A stretch of DNA of 51,717 nt from Rhodospirillales bacterium (lineage in GTDB: Bacteria > Pseudomonadota > Alphaproteobacteria > Acetobacterales > Acetobacteraceae). The stretch is from the NCBI GenBank assembly GCA_025362815.1, contig JANYFG010000081.1, forward strand, positions 1-51,717, given 5' to 3'. This document shows positions 1 to 8,702 of this stretch, one piece after another. How positions within the stretch are numbered: position 1 is the first letter of the stretch; each line of letters starts with the position of its first letter. Position numbers and translations under genes: made by a program. The notes beneath the pieces are model-generated. The model made no database searches. It was not told where the DNA came from and saw only the letters and a program-made list of their open reading frames with translations.

Positions 1-492
1 ACATTTCGCACCCCCACGCTGGCCAGCCTCACCGACGCTGGGCACCCCTCGCTGCGCACCGTGGTGCTGCGCGGCTTCAACCCGGCCACGCGCTGCATCA
101 CCGTTCACACCGACCGCCGGTCGTCCAAAATCCAGGAAATCCGCCACACCCCGCGCGTGGCGCTGCATGTCTACGACCAGGCCGCCGCCATCCAGGTGCG
201 GCTGGATGCGGATGCCACCATCCATATCGACGACGCCGTGGCGCAAGCCTGCTGGGCCCGCACGCCGCCGATGAGCCGCATGGTCTATGCGGTGGGCGCA
301 CCGCCGGGAACGCCGCAGGACAAGCCGGTCGCCGCGCCGGCGGAGGTCGACGACACGGCCGCGAATTTTGCCGTTTTGCGCCTCACCATTCAGCGCCTGG
401 AATGGCTATGGCTCAGCCACGAAGGCCACCGCCGCGCCGCCTTCACATGGGACGATCTGGGACATCACCACGCCACGTGGCTGGCGCCATAG
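1..492 (+). CDS. FMN-binding pyridoxamine 5'-phosphate oxidase-like protein (5' partial)
   Basis: The reading frame is open from base 1, so the start lies outside the window; 163 residues are visible. The segment reads like the split-barrel FMN-binding core of PNPOx-like (Alr4036-type) flavoproteins: an early strand with RTVVLRGF, then HTDRRSSK, where Arg/Ser/Lys usually contact the FMN phosphate, and a C-terminal WLWLSHEGHRRAAF segment typical of the family. Such proteins are cytosolic and may oxidise pyridoxamine phosphate or merely bind flavin; which applies here cannot be told from sequence. It converges on the DCC-protein gene, with only 21 bases between the two stop codons. Family assignment is fairly sure; true PdxH activity is doubtful because the C-terminus differs from classic PdxH. 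Confidence 0.75.
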   Translation, partial: TFRTPTLASLTDAGHPSLRTVVLRGFNPATRCITVHTDRRSSKIQEIRHTPRVALHVYDQAAAIQVRLDADATIHIDDAVAQACWARTPPMSRMVYAVGAPPGTPQDKPVAAPAEVDDTAANFAVLRLTIQRLEWLWLSHEGHRRAAFTWDDLGHHHATWLAP

Positions 493-517
493 AACCCCGT
501 TCAAGCCGCTGTTCTAT
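489..517. terminator. Possible bidirectional hairpin between convergent genes
   Basis: ATAGAAC (489-495) and GTTCTAT (511-517) form a perfect 7-bp inverted repeat with a 15-base loop. The arms overlap the last codons of both convergent genes. There is no U-run on either side, so it is only a candidate transcription stop shared by the two genes. Confidence 0.3.
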
Positions 518-861
518 CGCCAGAGCGGTCGCACCCGCAGAAACGCGCGATACGCCAGTTCGGCACAGGCGGAAAACGGCGGCACTGAAATCAGCCGGCC
601 CAGCCAGCGAAACCCGGGCATGAGCTGCCACATCGCGGCAAACGCCGCCGCCCCGCTCAGCAACACGCCATCCGGCCGCCGCACGTGCATCCGCGCCAGC
701 GCCGCCTCCCGTGAAAGCCCCGGACCAAGCAACGCCGCGTCACCGCTGCTCACATCCACCCAATCAAAACCGTCGGCCCCCGGCCGAGCCCGGTAGAACC
801 CGATCTCGCGGCGACAGATCGGGCAGCCCCCGTCGTAGAAAACCTCCAGCCGGTCGCCCAC
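514..861 (-). CDS. Thiol-disulfide oxidoreductase DCC family protein (DUF393)
   Basis: A 115-residue protein with the family's defining N-terminal motif: FYDGGCPICRREI near residues 8-20, a CxxC pair at Cys13 and Cys16 in a thioredoxin-like context. The size is normal for DCC (DUF393) proteins. The family is predicted to do thiol-disulfide chemistry, but its substrates are not established. The start codon lies 3 bases after the coq7-like stop, so the two are almost certainly co-transcribed. No signal peptide is evident, so it is probably cytosolic. Family assignment is sure; its physiological role is unknown. Confidence 0.85.
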   Translation of the reverse strand: MGDRLEVFYDGGCPICRREIGFYRARPGADGFDWVDVSSGDAALLGPGLSREAALARMHVRRPDGVLLSGAAAFAAMWQLMPGFRWLGRLISVPPFSACAELAYRAFLRVRPLWR

Positions 862-864
862 GGT

Positions 865-1428
865 TCAGATCCGCCGCGCCGCCGAGACCGCGCTCGCGCT
901 GCCGAAGCCCACCGCCCAGCTCCACGCCCGCAACAACACCCCATGCCGGGCCTCGCCCAATTCGCGGGCTTCGTCGCGGTGATGCACCTCGTCGGCCTGG
1001 CAACTCACCAGGATGGCCCGCAAGGCCCCGCCCGGCCCTTCCGTCGACAATTTGCGGATCTGCTCCTCGTAATGATGATCCACGAACGTCTCCACCGCAT
1101 CGATGGTGGCATACACCGCCTGAGGCCCGGCCAGAGTCGGCAGAAACCCCGTCAACCATCCCGCAACCCGCCAGATCGGCAGCAGCACGCTGCGGTCCCG
1201 CTCCGGCAACAACGCGTCCATCAGCACCAGATGCTGCTGCTCGGTCGCCAGATGAGCGGTGGCGAACGCACGCACCGCGGGGTCGCGGCAGCCGGCCAGA
1301 ATGCCGCGATAGATCATCACTGCACCGGTTTCGCCGGCGTGGTCCGATCTGATGTCGCCCACCAGGCCCGGCACATCCGCCGCCATTGTTTCAAGCGGCG
1401 CATTCGGGAGAATTACTGTTTCGGTCAT
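865..1428 (-). CDS. coq7: Coq7/demethoxyubiquinone hydroxylase family di-iron protein
   Basis: Coq7-type enzymes hydroxylate the ring of demethoxyubiquinone in ubiquinone synthesis, using a carboxylate-bridged di-iron centre on a membrane-associated four-helix bundle. The expected metal ligands are visible as repeated motifs: DHAGETGAVMIYRG, ATEQQHL, VETFVDHHYEEQI and QADEVHHRDEA, i.e. the E/ExxH/E/ExxH pattern. I chose the ATG at 1428 (MTETVILPN) rather than the upstream in-frame start at 1452; this gives 187 residues, close to the usual length. It lies 30 bases after the ABC ATPase gene and is followed directly by the DCC gene, so it may sit at the tail of the transporter operon. A related di-iron ferritin-like hydroxylase is possible, but Coq7 is the best match. 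Confidence 0.82.
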   Translation of the reverse strand: MTETVILPNAPLETMAADVPGLVGDIRSDHAGETGAVMIYRGILAGCRDPAVRAFATAHLATEQQHLVLMDALLPERDRSVLLPIWRVAGWLTGFLPTLAGPQAVYATIDAVETFVDHHYEEQIRKLSTEGPGGALRAILVSCQADEVHHRDEARELGEARHGVLLRAWSWAVGFGSASAVSAARRI

Positions 1429-1482
1429 GCCAAACAAATCGTGCCGCCGCACGAAATGGCAAGTTCCAGAACCACACCCGTC

Positions 1483-2229
1483 CTAAATCGAGAAATCCTC
1501 GGCCCCGAAATCCGCCCGTAACCGTGCCACCAGGTCCGCCGCGCCGGGCCCCGCCCGCAGCCGGGGATGCGCCTCGGCCACCACCCGATCAGACGTGATC
1601 CGCCCCGGCGTGCCGCCCAGCATCACGATGCGGCTCGCCACATGCGCGGCCTCGGCGATGTCGTGCGTCACGAACAGGATGGTCTTGCCGGTCGCCTGCC
1701 AGATCCGCACCAGCTCGTCCTGCAGGCCCTCCCGGCTCACGGCGTCCAGCGCCGAGAACGGCTCGTCCATCAGCAATATCTCCGGCTCCACCGCCAACGC
1801 CCGCGCCAGGGCCACGCGCTGGCGCTGCCCGCCGGACAATTGATGCGGCCAGCGCTGCGCCAGCGCGCCCAGCCCCACCAGATCCAGCATTGCCTGCGCG
1901 CGGCTCATCCGATCGGCCCGCGGCAGCGCCAGCCGCTCCAGCCCAAACGCCACATTGGACAAAACCCGCCGCCACGGCAGCAGCCGCGCATCCTGAAACA
2001 CCAGCGCCACAGATTGTCGCCCCGCCGCCGGCCCCGGCACCACCGCGCGCCCGGCCCCAGGTTTGGCCAGCCCCGCCAGCACCCGCAGCAACGTCGATTT
2101 CCCCACGCCGGAAGGCCCCACGATGGCCAGGAACTGCCCCGCCGGAATATCCAGGTTCATGTTCTCCAGAACGGTGTTCTTCTGCCCGTCCCGGTCGAAG
2201 ACAACACTCAGCCCCTCGATGCGGATCAT
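1483..2229 (-). CDS. ABC transporter ATPase, nitrate/sulfonate/taurine type (SsuB/TauB-like)
   Basis: A 248-residue cytoplasmic ATPase of an importer. Visible motifs are Walker A GPSGVGKST, the Q-loop region ALVFQDARLLPW, signature [15 protein letters not shown], Walker B LLMDEPFSALD and the switch His in FVTHD. The QDARLLPWRRV stretch is characteristic of the SsuB/TauB/NrtD group. The ATG at 2229 overlaps the permease stop by 4 bases (ATGA); a GTG at 2238 is an alternative. Together with the permease and binding protein upstream it forms an SsuABC-like importer. The substrate (sulfonate, taurine, nitrate, pyrimidine precursor or other) cannot be read from sequence, and no sulfonatase gene is nearby. 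Confidence 0.88.
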   Translation of the reverse strand: MIRIEGLSVVFDRDGQKNTVLENMNLDIPAGQFLAIVGPSGVGKSTLLRVLAGLAKPGAGRAVVPGPAAGRQSVALVFQDARLLPWRRVLSNVAFGLERLALPRADRMSRAQAMLDLVGLGALAQRWPHQLSGGQRQRVALARALAVEPEILLMDEPFSALDAVSREGLQDELVRIWQATGKTILFVTHDIAEAAHVASRIVMLGGTPGRITSDRVVAEAHPRLRAGPGAADLVARLRADFGAEDFSI

Positions 2230-2987
2230 GGCTTCCACCGCAGCAGCCAGCCCTGCGCCGCCATGAACCCGCTGTCGAACAGCCCATACAAAGCCGCCAT
2301 CGTCAGCATGTAGACCACCACCAGATCGGTCGAAAGCAGGCTCGAAGCCTGCATCATCCGCTGCCCCACGCCGGGCACGCCGAAGATTTCAGATGCCACC
2401 ACCGCCATCCACGCCTGGCCGAGCGACGTGCGCACGCCCACCAGAATGCCCGGCAAGGCCGCCGGAAACAGGATCTTCCAAAGTCGTGCCCAGGGCCGCG
2501 TGAAGCCGAACGCCTGCGCCACCTCCACCAGGTCCCGGTCCACCGCGCGGACGGCGCCGTTCGTTGCGAAGAAAACGATCCAGAACACGCCCACGGCAAT
2601 GATAAACACCGCCCCTTCGGCATTCACGCCGAACCAGATGATGGCGAACGGCACCCAGGCCAGGCCCGGTATGGGCCGCAGCAGCCGCACCACCCACGCG
2701 CTCCCGGCCTCCGCCGCGTCAGACATTCCCACCACGATGCCGAGCGCCACGCCCAGCAGCACGCCTACGCCCAGCCCCACCACGTAATGGCTGAGGCTCA
2801 TAACCACGCTGTCCAGCCAGATGCCGCTGCGCAGCTCCTTCATGAACGCCGCCGGCAACGAACTCGGCGCCGGCATCAGCATGGGGTTCACCACGTCAAG
2901 GCGCGGCAAAGCCTCCCACAGCGCGAAGAACACGAGCAGCCCCAGCCCCGCCGCGACCGCGCGGGGGAGTTTCAGCGGCAGCCTCAT
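2226..2987 (-). CDS. ABC transporter permease, SsuC/TauC-like
   Basis: A 253-residue inner-membrane permease with about six hydrophobic segments, starting around residues 10-25 (AAGLGLLVFFALWEAL). The cytoplasmic EAA loop that contacts the ATPase is visible as VEVAQAFGFTRPWARLWKILFPAALP broken over residues 155-185, with the conserved A and G followed by FPAALPGI. This is the binding-protein-dependent permease family (BPD_transp_1) in its nitrate/sulfonate version. It overlaps its neighbours by 4 bases at both ends, which indicates translational coupling within the three-gene importer. Substrate unknown. Confidence 0.88.
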   Translation of the reverse strand: MRLPLKLPRAVAAGLGLLVFFALWEALPRLDVVNPMLMPAPSSLPAAFMKELRSGIWLDSVVMSLSHYVVGLGVGVLLGVALGIVVGMSDAAEAGSAWVVRLLRPIPGLAWVPFAIIWFGVNAEGAVFIIAVGVFWIVFFATNGAVRAVDRDLVEVAQAFGFTRPWARLWKILFPAALPGILVGVRTSLGQAWMAVVASEIFGVPGVGQRMMQASSLLSTDLVVVYMLTMAALYGLFDSGFMAAQGWLLRWKP

Positions 2988-3994
2988 TTGCCGGTCAGAG
3001 CCGCCTCATAGAAACGCGGGTCGAACAGCCCGTCGAACGTCACGTCCTTGTCCAGCGAGCCCAACTTCACCTGATACGTCTGCATCCGGCGCGACGCGTC
3101 GAACACCGCGCGTGGGTCGATCTGAAACACCGTGGCCTTGGATGCCAGCGCGCGCCGAATGGTCTCCGGCTCCACAATCCCCTTGCCCAACGCGTCCACA
3201 ATCGCCGGCACGGCCTTCTCCGGCGTGGCGGCGAGCAGGGCGCCGGCCTTCACCAGGCCGCTCACCAGCGCCTGCACCGCCTCGGGGTGCGCCGTCATGA
3301 ACGCGCCAGACACCGCCACCACCGTGCCGGGCTGGCCGGGAAACATGTCGTCGCCCAACGCCAGGAGCTTGATGCCGGGATTGCGTCCTTCCAGAATCGT
3401 CACCGCCGGCTCGCGCACCGAGGCCCCGTCCATCGCACCCGCCAGCATCGCTTGCTGGGTGGCGTCGATCCCCATCGGCACGATCTCGTAATCTGCGGGA
3501 TCCGCCTTCACCACCTCGCGCAGCCAATACTGCAACGTGGTGTTCGGCACCGACCCCGCCGGCTGCGTGGCCAGCCGCGCGGGCTTGCCCGACGCCATTC
3601 GAAACGCATGAAACGCCGCTGCCGGCGCCACGCCCGGTTTGAACAACGCCGACAGTTTCGGGCTGCCCACGAACACGTTCTCGCCCACCGCCGTGGCCGC
3701 CACCACCCGCACGTCGATGCCGCGTGAGCGTGCCACCGCCAACGGCGCCACACCCGCCACGTAGACGTCGATCGTGCCCGAGGCCAGGGCCTGGATCATG
3801 TTCGGGCCAGATTCGAAGGTGGTGATGGAAAGCTTCAGGCCGCGCTCGGCCAGCCACCCCTCGCGCTGCGCCACGAACAACGGCGCCGCCCCCATGATCG
3901 GAATAACCCCAAGCCGCGCCACGGTCTGGGCCTGCGCCGGCAACACGAAGGCCGCCACGGCCGCCACGGCAGCAATGATAAAATGCCTGACCAA
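2984..3994 (-). CDS. ABC transporter substrate-binding protein, NMT1/SsuA-like
   Basis: A periplasmic binding protein of the nitrate/sulfonate/thiamine-precursor (NMT1/THI5-like, SsuA) fold. I chose a TTG start at 3994 because a GGAGG (complement of 4005-4009) lies 10 bases upstream and the resulting N-terminus is a clean signal peptide (VRHFIIAAVAAVAAFVLPAQA, cut before QTV). A longer frame to 4171 would run into livF and lacks a leader. The mature part begins ARLGVIPIMGAAPLFVAQ, typical of the family, with SGTIDVYVAGVAPLAVA further on. 336 residues. It follows livF by 73 bases on the same strand, so it may be transcribed with the liv genes. Ligand not predictable. Confidence 0.85.
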   Translation of the reverse strand: MVRHFIIAAVAAVAAFVLPAQAQTVARLGVIPIMGAAPLFVAQREGWLAERGLKLSITTFESGPNMIQALASGTIDVYVAGVAPLAVARSRGIDVRVVAATAVGENVFVGSPKLSALFKPGVAPAAAFHAFRMASGKPARLATQPAGSVPNTTLQYWLREVVKADPADYEIVPMGIDATQQAMLAGAMDGASVREPAVTILEGRNPGIKLLALGDDMFPGQPGTVVAVSGAFMTAHPEAVQALVSGLVKAGALLAATPEKAVPAIVDALGKGIVEPETIRRALASKATVFQIDPRAVFDASRRMQTYQVKLGSLDKDVTFDGLFDPRFYEAALTGK

Positions 3995-4067
3995 GATGGA
4001 AAAACCTCCGACGTGACTGCCCGTTATGGCGCGTATATCACGCCAAACACCCCAATCACATCGTGCT

Positions 4068-4796
4068 CTATCCCGCCGCCAGGCCGCCCAGATAAGCCGC
4101 CCGCACCTGCGGATCCTCCCAGAGCGCCGTGGGCGACCCGGCCACCAGAACCCGCCCGGTCTCCAGCACATACCCGCGATCGGCCACCGAAAGCGCCATA
4201 TGCGCGTTCTGCTCCACCAGCAGCACCGTGGTGCCCCGCTCGCGAATCTGCGCGATGATCTTGAAAACCTGCTGCACGATCAGCGGCGCCAGACCCAGCG
4301 AGGGCTCATCCAACAACAGCACACGCGGCTGCGCCATCAACCCGCGCGCCACCGCCACCATCTGCAGCTGCCCGCCCGACAGCGTCCATCCCAACGCGTC
4401 CCGCAGCCGGTGCAGATCGGGGAACAGCTCGAACTTCTCCCCCACCTCGCGGTCCATCGCCGCCCGCGACAGCCGGCCCCGGTTTGACGCGCCAAGCACG
4501 ATGTTCTCGCGCACCGTGAGCCCCGGGAACACCCGCCGGCCCTCCGGCACATGCGAAATCCCCAACCGCACGATCGCCTCGGTCTTCTGTCCCAGGATGG
4601 ATTTGCCACCCAGCAGGATATCGCCCGCCACATGCGGCACCAGGCCTGAAATCGCGCGCAACGTGGTGCTTTTGCCCGCCCCGTTGGCCCCGAGGAGTGC
4701 CACGATCTCGCCTTCGTCCACGTCGATGTCGATGCCCTTCAGCACATCCCCCGCGCCATACCGCGCGGTCAGGGTCCGCAGCTCAAGCAGCTTCAC
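4068..4796 (-). CDS. livF: Branched-chain amino acid ABC transporter ATPase LivF (operon 1)
   Basis: A 242-residue ATPase, the second nucleotide-binding subunit of a LivHMGF-type importer for branched-chain amino acids or related compounds. Walker A is GANGAGKST, the signature is TLSGGQLQMVAVARGL, and Walker B runs into the LivF-specific LLLDEPSLGLAPLIV, followed by LLVEQNAHMALSVADRGYVLE, which is diagnostic of LivF rather than LivG. The gene overlaps the end of the livMG fusion by 14 bases. Family certain; substrate inferred only from family. Confidence 0.93.
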   Translation of the reverse strand: MKLLELRTLTARYGAGDVLKGIDIDVDEGEIVALLGANGAGKSTTLRAISGLVPHVAGDILLGGKSILGQKTEAIVRLGISHVPEGRRVFPGLTVRENIVLGASNRGRLSRAAMDREVGEKFELFPDLHRLRDALGWTLSGGQLQMVAVARGLMAQPRVLLLDEPSLGLAPLIVQQVFKIIAQIRERGTTVLLVEQNAHMALSVADRGYVLETGRVLVAGSPTALWEDPQVRAAYLGGLAAG

Positions 4797-6549
4797 GGCG
4801 CGGCTCCCCCAGATAGGCCGCGATCACGTCGGGGTTGGCGAGCACCACCGAAGGCGTGCCATCCGCAATGCGGCGGCCGAAGTTCAAAACCGTGATGTGA
4901 TCAGCCACCTGCTCCACCAGGTTCATGTCGTGGTCGATGATCAGGATGGTGAGCCCATGCCCTTTCAGCCGCCGCAGCAACGCGCCCAGCTCATGCTTTT
5001 CGGTCAGGTTCAGCCCCGCCGCCGGCTCGTCCAACAGCAGCGTCTGCGGACTGGCGGCAAGCCCGCGCGCGATCTCCACGTAGCGTTGATGCCCATATGA
5101 AAGCGCGCCCACCTGGCGATGCGCATCGGCGCGCAGCCCCACGAAATCGAGCGCCGCCAAGGCGCGGTCCACCACCTGCGCCGGATTTTCGGCGATGTCG
5201 TTGCCCGGCCGCTCGGCGCCCACCATCACGTTTTCCAGCACCGTCATGCCGCGGAACACCCGAATATTCTGATACGTCCGCGCCAGCCCGGCCCGATTGC
5301 GCAGATGCGGCGCCGCGTGCGTGATGTCCGTGCCCGCAAACGTCACGGTGCCGGAGGTCGGCCTGTAAAGTCCGGTCACCACGTTGATGAACGTGCTCTT
5401 GCCAGACCCGTTCGGCCCGATCAGCGCGTGAACAGACCCCCTGCGCACCGCCAGATCCACCCCGTCCAACGCCTTCACGCCGCCAAAATGCTTGGCCAGG
5501 CCTTCAACCTTCAAAACGATCTCGTCCGTCTCGGCGCCTTGCTCAGACAGCAGCGGCAATGGCGAAACGTCACCCACGATCGGCTTGGAACGCCGTATCA
5601 CCCGGTCCAGCATCAGCCCCCACAGCCCATCCGGCAGGAACACCATGATCAGGATCACGGCCGCGCCATACACCGCCAGATAGATCTGCTTGAGAAAGCG
5701 CAGCCATTCCGGCAACAGCACCAGCACCACGGTGCCCACCAGCGAGCCGAACGGTGACTGCACGCCGCCCAGCAACGCCATCGTCAGCAGCACGATCGAC
5801 TCGCCGAAGGTGAACTGATCGGGCGAGATATACTGAAACCCCGAAGCGAACAGACCGCCGCCCACGCCGCCCATCACGGCGGACATCCCGAACGCCATCA
5901 CCTTCGTGCCGAACACGTTGATGCCGCAGGTGCCCGCCGCCAGCTCGTTGTCGCGCACCGCCTGCATGGCGCGGCCGAGCCGGCCTGTCTTCAAACGCCA
6001 GATCGCCAGCGTGGAGAACACGAGGCACACCAGGCACAGCGCCAGGAACGCGTGCCCGTTGGCGAAACTCACTCCCAGAATGGTCGGGCGCGGAATGTCG
6101 CGAATACCGTCCGGACCATGCGTGAAGCTGATCCAGTTGGTGGCGAACAGCGTCATGATCTGCTGAAAGCTGATCGTCACCATCGCCAGGTAATGCCCGC
6201 CCAATCGCAGACTTCCTAAGCCCAGTATCAGCCCGAGCAAACCGGCCGCGGCCACCCCCATCAGCAGCGAGGGCACGAAGCCCAGGCCGAAATCCCCTGT
6301 GCCGATGGCCACGCCATACGCGCCGATGCCGAAGAACGCCGCCTGGGCGATCGAGATCTGTCCGCAATACCCCAGCACCACCACAAGCCCCGACACCGCG
6401 ATGGCGTACGTCACCGCCTGCATCAGGATGTTGAGGTAATACCCCTCAGCCGGCGCCACGAACGCCAGCGCAACCACGGCCACGCACGCGGCCACCGCCT
6501 GCGGCGCGCCACGCCAGATCCGCGCGGAGGCTAAATCGACGTGTGCCAT
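4783..6549 (-). CDS. livMG: Fused LivM permease - LivG ATPase (operon 1)
   Basis: A single 588-residue protein joins a LivM-type permease (about residues 1-330) to a LivG-type ATPase (about 345-588). The permease half has multiple hydrophobic segments and the family stretch YCGQISIAQAAFFGIGAYG. The ATPase half has Walker A GPNGSGKST, a variant signature LSYGHQRYVEIARGL, Walker B LLLDEPAAGLN and the LivG-type IDHDMNLVEQVADHITVLNFG. Separate livM and livG genes are the usual arrangement; fusions are known in proteobacteria. The start codon overlaps the livH stop (TGATG). The frame is continuous through the junction, so this is a true fusion and not a missed stop. Confidence 0.92.
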   Translation of the reverse strand: MAHVDLASARIWRGAPQAVAACVAVVALAFVAPAEGYYLNILMQAVTYAIAVSGLVVVLGYCGQISIAQAAFFGIGAYGVAIGTGDFGLGFVPSLLMGVAAAGLLGLILGLGSLRLGGHYLAMVTISFQQIMTLFATNWISFTHGPDGIRDIPRPTILGVSFANGHAFLALCLVCLVFSTLAIWRLKTGRLGRAMQAVRDNELAAGTCGINVFGTKVMAFGMSAVMGGVGGGLFASGFQYISPDQFTFGESIVLLTMALLGGVQSPFGSLVGTVVLVLLPEWLRFLKQIYLAVYGAAVILIMVFLPDGLWGLMLDRVIRRSKPIVGDVSPLPLLSEQGAETDEIVLKVEGLAKHFGGVKALDGVDLAVRRGSVHALIGPNGSGKSTFINVVTGLYRPTSGTVTFAGTDITHAAPHLRNRAGLARTYQNIRVFRGMTVLENVMVGAERPGNDIAENPAQVVDRALAALDFVGLRADAHRQVGALSYGHQRYVEIARGLAASPQTLLLDEPAAGLNLTEKHELGALLRRLKGHGLTILIIDHDMNLVEQVADHITVLNFGRRIADGTPSVVLANPDVIAAYLGEPRREAA

Positions 6550-7424
6550 CAGGCCTTCTCCGAGATCTTTTCGCCGAACAATCCCTGTGGCCGCACCATC
6601 AGGAACATCAGCAGCATGAAGAACGCGAACGCGTCCTTGTAAGGCACGGAGATATAAGAAGCGCCCATCGTCTCAGCCACGCCCAGCGCCAGCCCCCCCA
6701 GAATGGCGCCGGGGATCGACCCGTAGCCGCCGATGATGTTGGCCGCGAACGCCTTCAGCGCGATCAGCCCACCCATGCCCACGGACACGAACAACACAGG
6801 CGCCACCAGCATCCCCGCCAATCCGCCCAGCGCCGCGCTGTAGGCGAACGTGATCAGGATCATCATGGCCACCGGAATGCCCAGCAGGCTCGCCATCTCC
6901 TTGTCCTGGCTGGTTGCCTGCAACTTCTTGCCCAGCAGGGTCTTTTCGAAGATCACGTATTGCAGGATCACCAGCAGCGTGGCCGACACCAGGATGGACA
7001 GATACTGGCTGTCCATGAAAACCGGCCCCACCTGGATTCCGGGGCTGTCGAAAAGCCCTGGCAGAACCTCAGGGCTCGGCCCGTAGAGCACCAGCACGAT
7101 GTTTTCCAGAAAGATCGAGGCGCCGATGGTGCTGATGATCACCGGCAGCCCGCCCCGATGCCGCAGCGGCCAGTACGTGGCGCCGGCGAACAGCACGCCG
7201 AAGCCCGCCATCAGGATCACCGCTATCAGCATCGACAGCAGATACGGCAATCCCAGAACGTTGAAGCACACGACGAGAAGATACGCGCCCACCATGGAAA
7301 ACTGGCCCTGCCCGAAATTCACCACGCTGGCGGCCCGGATCAGCAGCACGAAACCCAGGGCCACCAGCGCATAGATCGCGCCGATGCCCAGGCCGGTGAA
7401 CAGCAGTTGCAGAAAGATCGCCAT
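6549..7424 (-). CDS. livH: Branched-chain amino acid ABC transporter permease LivH (operon 1)
   Basis: A 291-residue integral membrane permease with about eight hydrophobic helices. It starts with the LivH-typical GLGIGAIYALVALGFVLLIR and RAASVVNFGQGQFSMVGAY, and contains the cytoplasmic loop KKLQATSQDKEMASLLGIPV. The length is normal. It sits 24 bases downstream of the binding-protein gene and overlaps livMG by one base, so livK-H-MG-F is one operon. It forms the inner-membrane channel together with the LivM half of the fusion. Confidence 0.93.
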   Translation of the reverse strand: MAIFLQLLFTGLGIGAIYALVALGFVLLIRAASVVNFGQGQFSMVGAYLLVVCFNVLGLPYLLSMLIAVILMAGFGVLFAGATYWPLRHRGGLPVIISTIGASIFLENIVLVLYGPSPEVLPGLFDSPGIQVGPVFMDSQYLSILVSATLLVILQYVIFEKTLLGKKLQATSQDKEMASLLGIPVAMMILITFAYSAALGGLAGMLVAPVLFVSVGMGGLIALKAFAANIIGGYGSIPGAILGGLALGVAETMGASYISVPYKDAFAFFMLLMFLMVRPQGLFGEKISEKA

Positions 7425-7448
7425 GGCGGCGTGACCGTGCGCGAACGA

Positions 7449-8588
7449 TCAGTCGTTGAACTCGATGTGCTTGTCGAACACGATCTTGCCGGCCTCGTTC
7501 TTCACCACGTTGTAGCCGCGCAGCCCGTCACCCTTTTCGTCGAAGTTGTAGGTGCCCTCGGTGCCTTTGAAACCCTTGATGGCGATGATGGCCTTGCGCA
7601 CCGCCTGCGGCTCGGTGCTTTTCGCATCGTTCATCGCACGCGCCAGGATCATCAGCCCGTCATAGATCCACGTGCTCTGGTTGTCCGGCGCCGCCTTGTA
7701 ACGCTTGGTGTAGTCCGCCGCATACGTCCCCGCTTCCGGCGAGCTGTCTGGCGTGTAATCGGCGATCCCATACGTGCCGAACAGGCTGCGCCCGGCCAGG
7801 TTCAGGGCCGTTGTGTTGATGATCGAGGGCGAGCCCACCCACGGCGCCTGCACCCCCAGCTGGCGCAGCTGACGCGCGAAGATTCCCAGATCGTTCTCGA
7901 ACGTGAAATACGACCCGATCACGTCCGGCTCGGCGGACTTCACCGCCAGCACCACCGGCGTGAAATCCGTCTGCTGGTTGGTGTAGCCCTGCACCAGCAC
8001 CGGCTTGATGCCCATCTTCTCCAGGTTCTCCACCAGCGACTGCATGCCGCCCGACCCGAAGGCATCCGTGCTGTGCACGATCGCCCATTTTTTCTTGGCC
8101 AGCGTCTTGGCCCCGAAATCGGCGATCACGCGGCCGGAATAGCTGTCGTTCGGGCGGCAGCGGAACAGCCACGGATTGCCCGCGGCGGTCAGCCCGGTGT
8201 TGGTGCCGCCGAACATCACGGGTTTGGCCGCCTTCAGAACGTCAGGCGCGATCGCCTGCACCTGCGTCGAACGGATCGACCCGGTATAGGCCACGCAATC
8301 ACCCCGGCTGACGAGGCGCGAAAAGCCCAGCACCGCGCCAGGGTTTGTAGTGGCGTCGTCCTCGGTCACCCATTCCATCTTCTTGCCGAGCACGCCGCCT
8401 TTGGCATTGATCGCCTCCAGCGCCATGGCGGCGCCGTTCTGCATGAAGCGCCCGGCCTCGGCGGCGGGCCCCGTCACCGGCACGATGCCACCGATCTTGA
8501 TGGTCTCCTCGGCGCCGCGAGCAAAGCGTAGCGGCGTGGCGGCGGCCAAGGCTGTGCCCAGAATTGTGGTACGACGTGTGATGAGCAT
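7449..8588 (-). CDS. livK: Periplasmic branched-chain amino acid-type binding protein (LivK-like, operon 1)
   Basis: A 379-residue type-I periplasmic binding protein. The start at 8588 is supported by a purine-rich AGGGGAGA 6-13 bases upstream; a longer frame to 8627 lacks a ribosome site. The leader MLITRRTTILGTALAAATPL carries a twin-arginine-like T-R-R-x-x-I-L pattern, so Tat export is possible, although Sec export cannot be excluded. The mature part begins IKIGGIVPVTGPAAEAGRFM, the standard opening of the family (Peripla_BP_6), and contains GSIRSTQVQAIAPD and TDAFGSGG segments. It is the first gene of operon 1 and is transcribed divergently from a second binding-protein gene at 8772. Confidence 0.9.
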   Translation of the reverse strand: MLITRRTTILGTALAAATPLRFARGAEETIKIGGIVPVTGPAAEAGRFMQNGAAMALEAINAKGGVLGKKMEWVTEDDATTNPGAVLGFSRLVSRGDCVAYTGSIRSTQVQAIAPDVLKAAKPVMFGGTNTGLTAAGNPWLFRCRPNDSYSGRVIADFGAKTLAKKKWAIVHSTDAFGSGGMQSLVENLEKMGIKPVLVQGYTNQQTDFTPVVLAVKSAEPDVIGSYFTFENDLGIFARQLRQLGVQAPWVGSPSIINTTALNLAGRSLFGTYGIADYTPDSSPEAGTYAADYTKRYKAAPDNQSTWIYDGLMILARAMNDAKSTEPQAVRKAIIAIKGFKGTEGTYNFDEKGDGLRGYNVVKNEAGKIVFDKHIEFND

Positions 8589-8629
8589 GTCCGGTCTCCC
8601 CTGGTCGTCGTGGCGTCTTGCTGACACCG

Positions 8630-8635
8630 ATTATA
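8630..8635 (-). promoter_or_regulatory. -10 box candidate for the minus-strand liv operon
   Basis: The minus strand reads TATAAT exactly here, 41 bases upstream of the livK start at 8588. No good -35 hexamer lies at the right spacing (GACAGA at 17 bases is weak), so it may need an activator. The 183-base divergent gap between the two liv operons is the natural place for a shared regulator site. Confidence 0.4.
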
Positions 8636-8702
8636 ACCCAAGCAGTATGATGTCTGTCCGGCTTCGGCAAGCGCCCAGACTGCCCAAATCCTGACCGATC
8701 CG

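Noticed and set aside
3995-4171. Longer N-terminus for the SsuA-like binding protein
   Set aside because: It would overlap livF and bury the signal peptide about 60 residues inside; the TTG at 3994 has a proper GGAGG.
6543-8531. Open frame of about 660 codons on the plus strand
   Set aside because: Mirror of livH and livK of operon 1; His/Arg/Gln-rich and without any recognisable domain.
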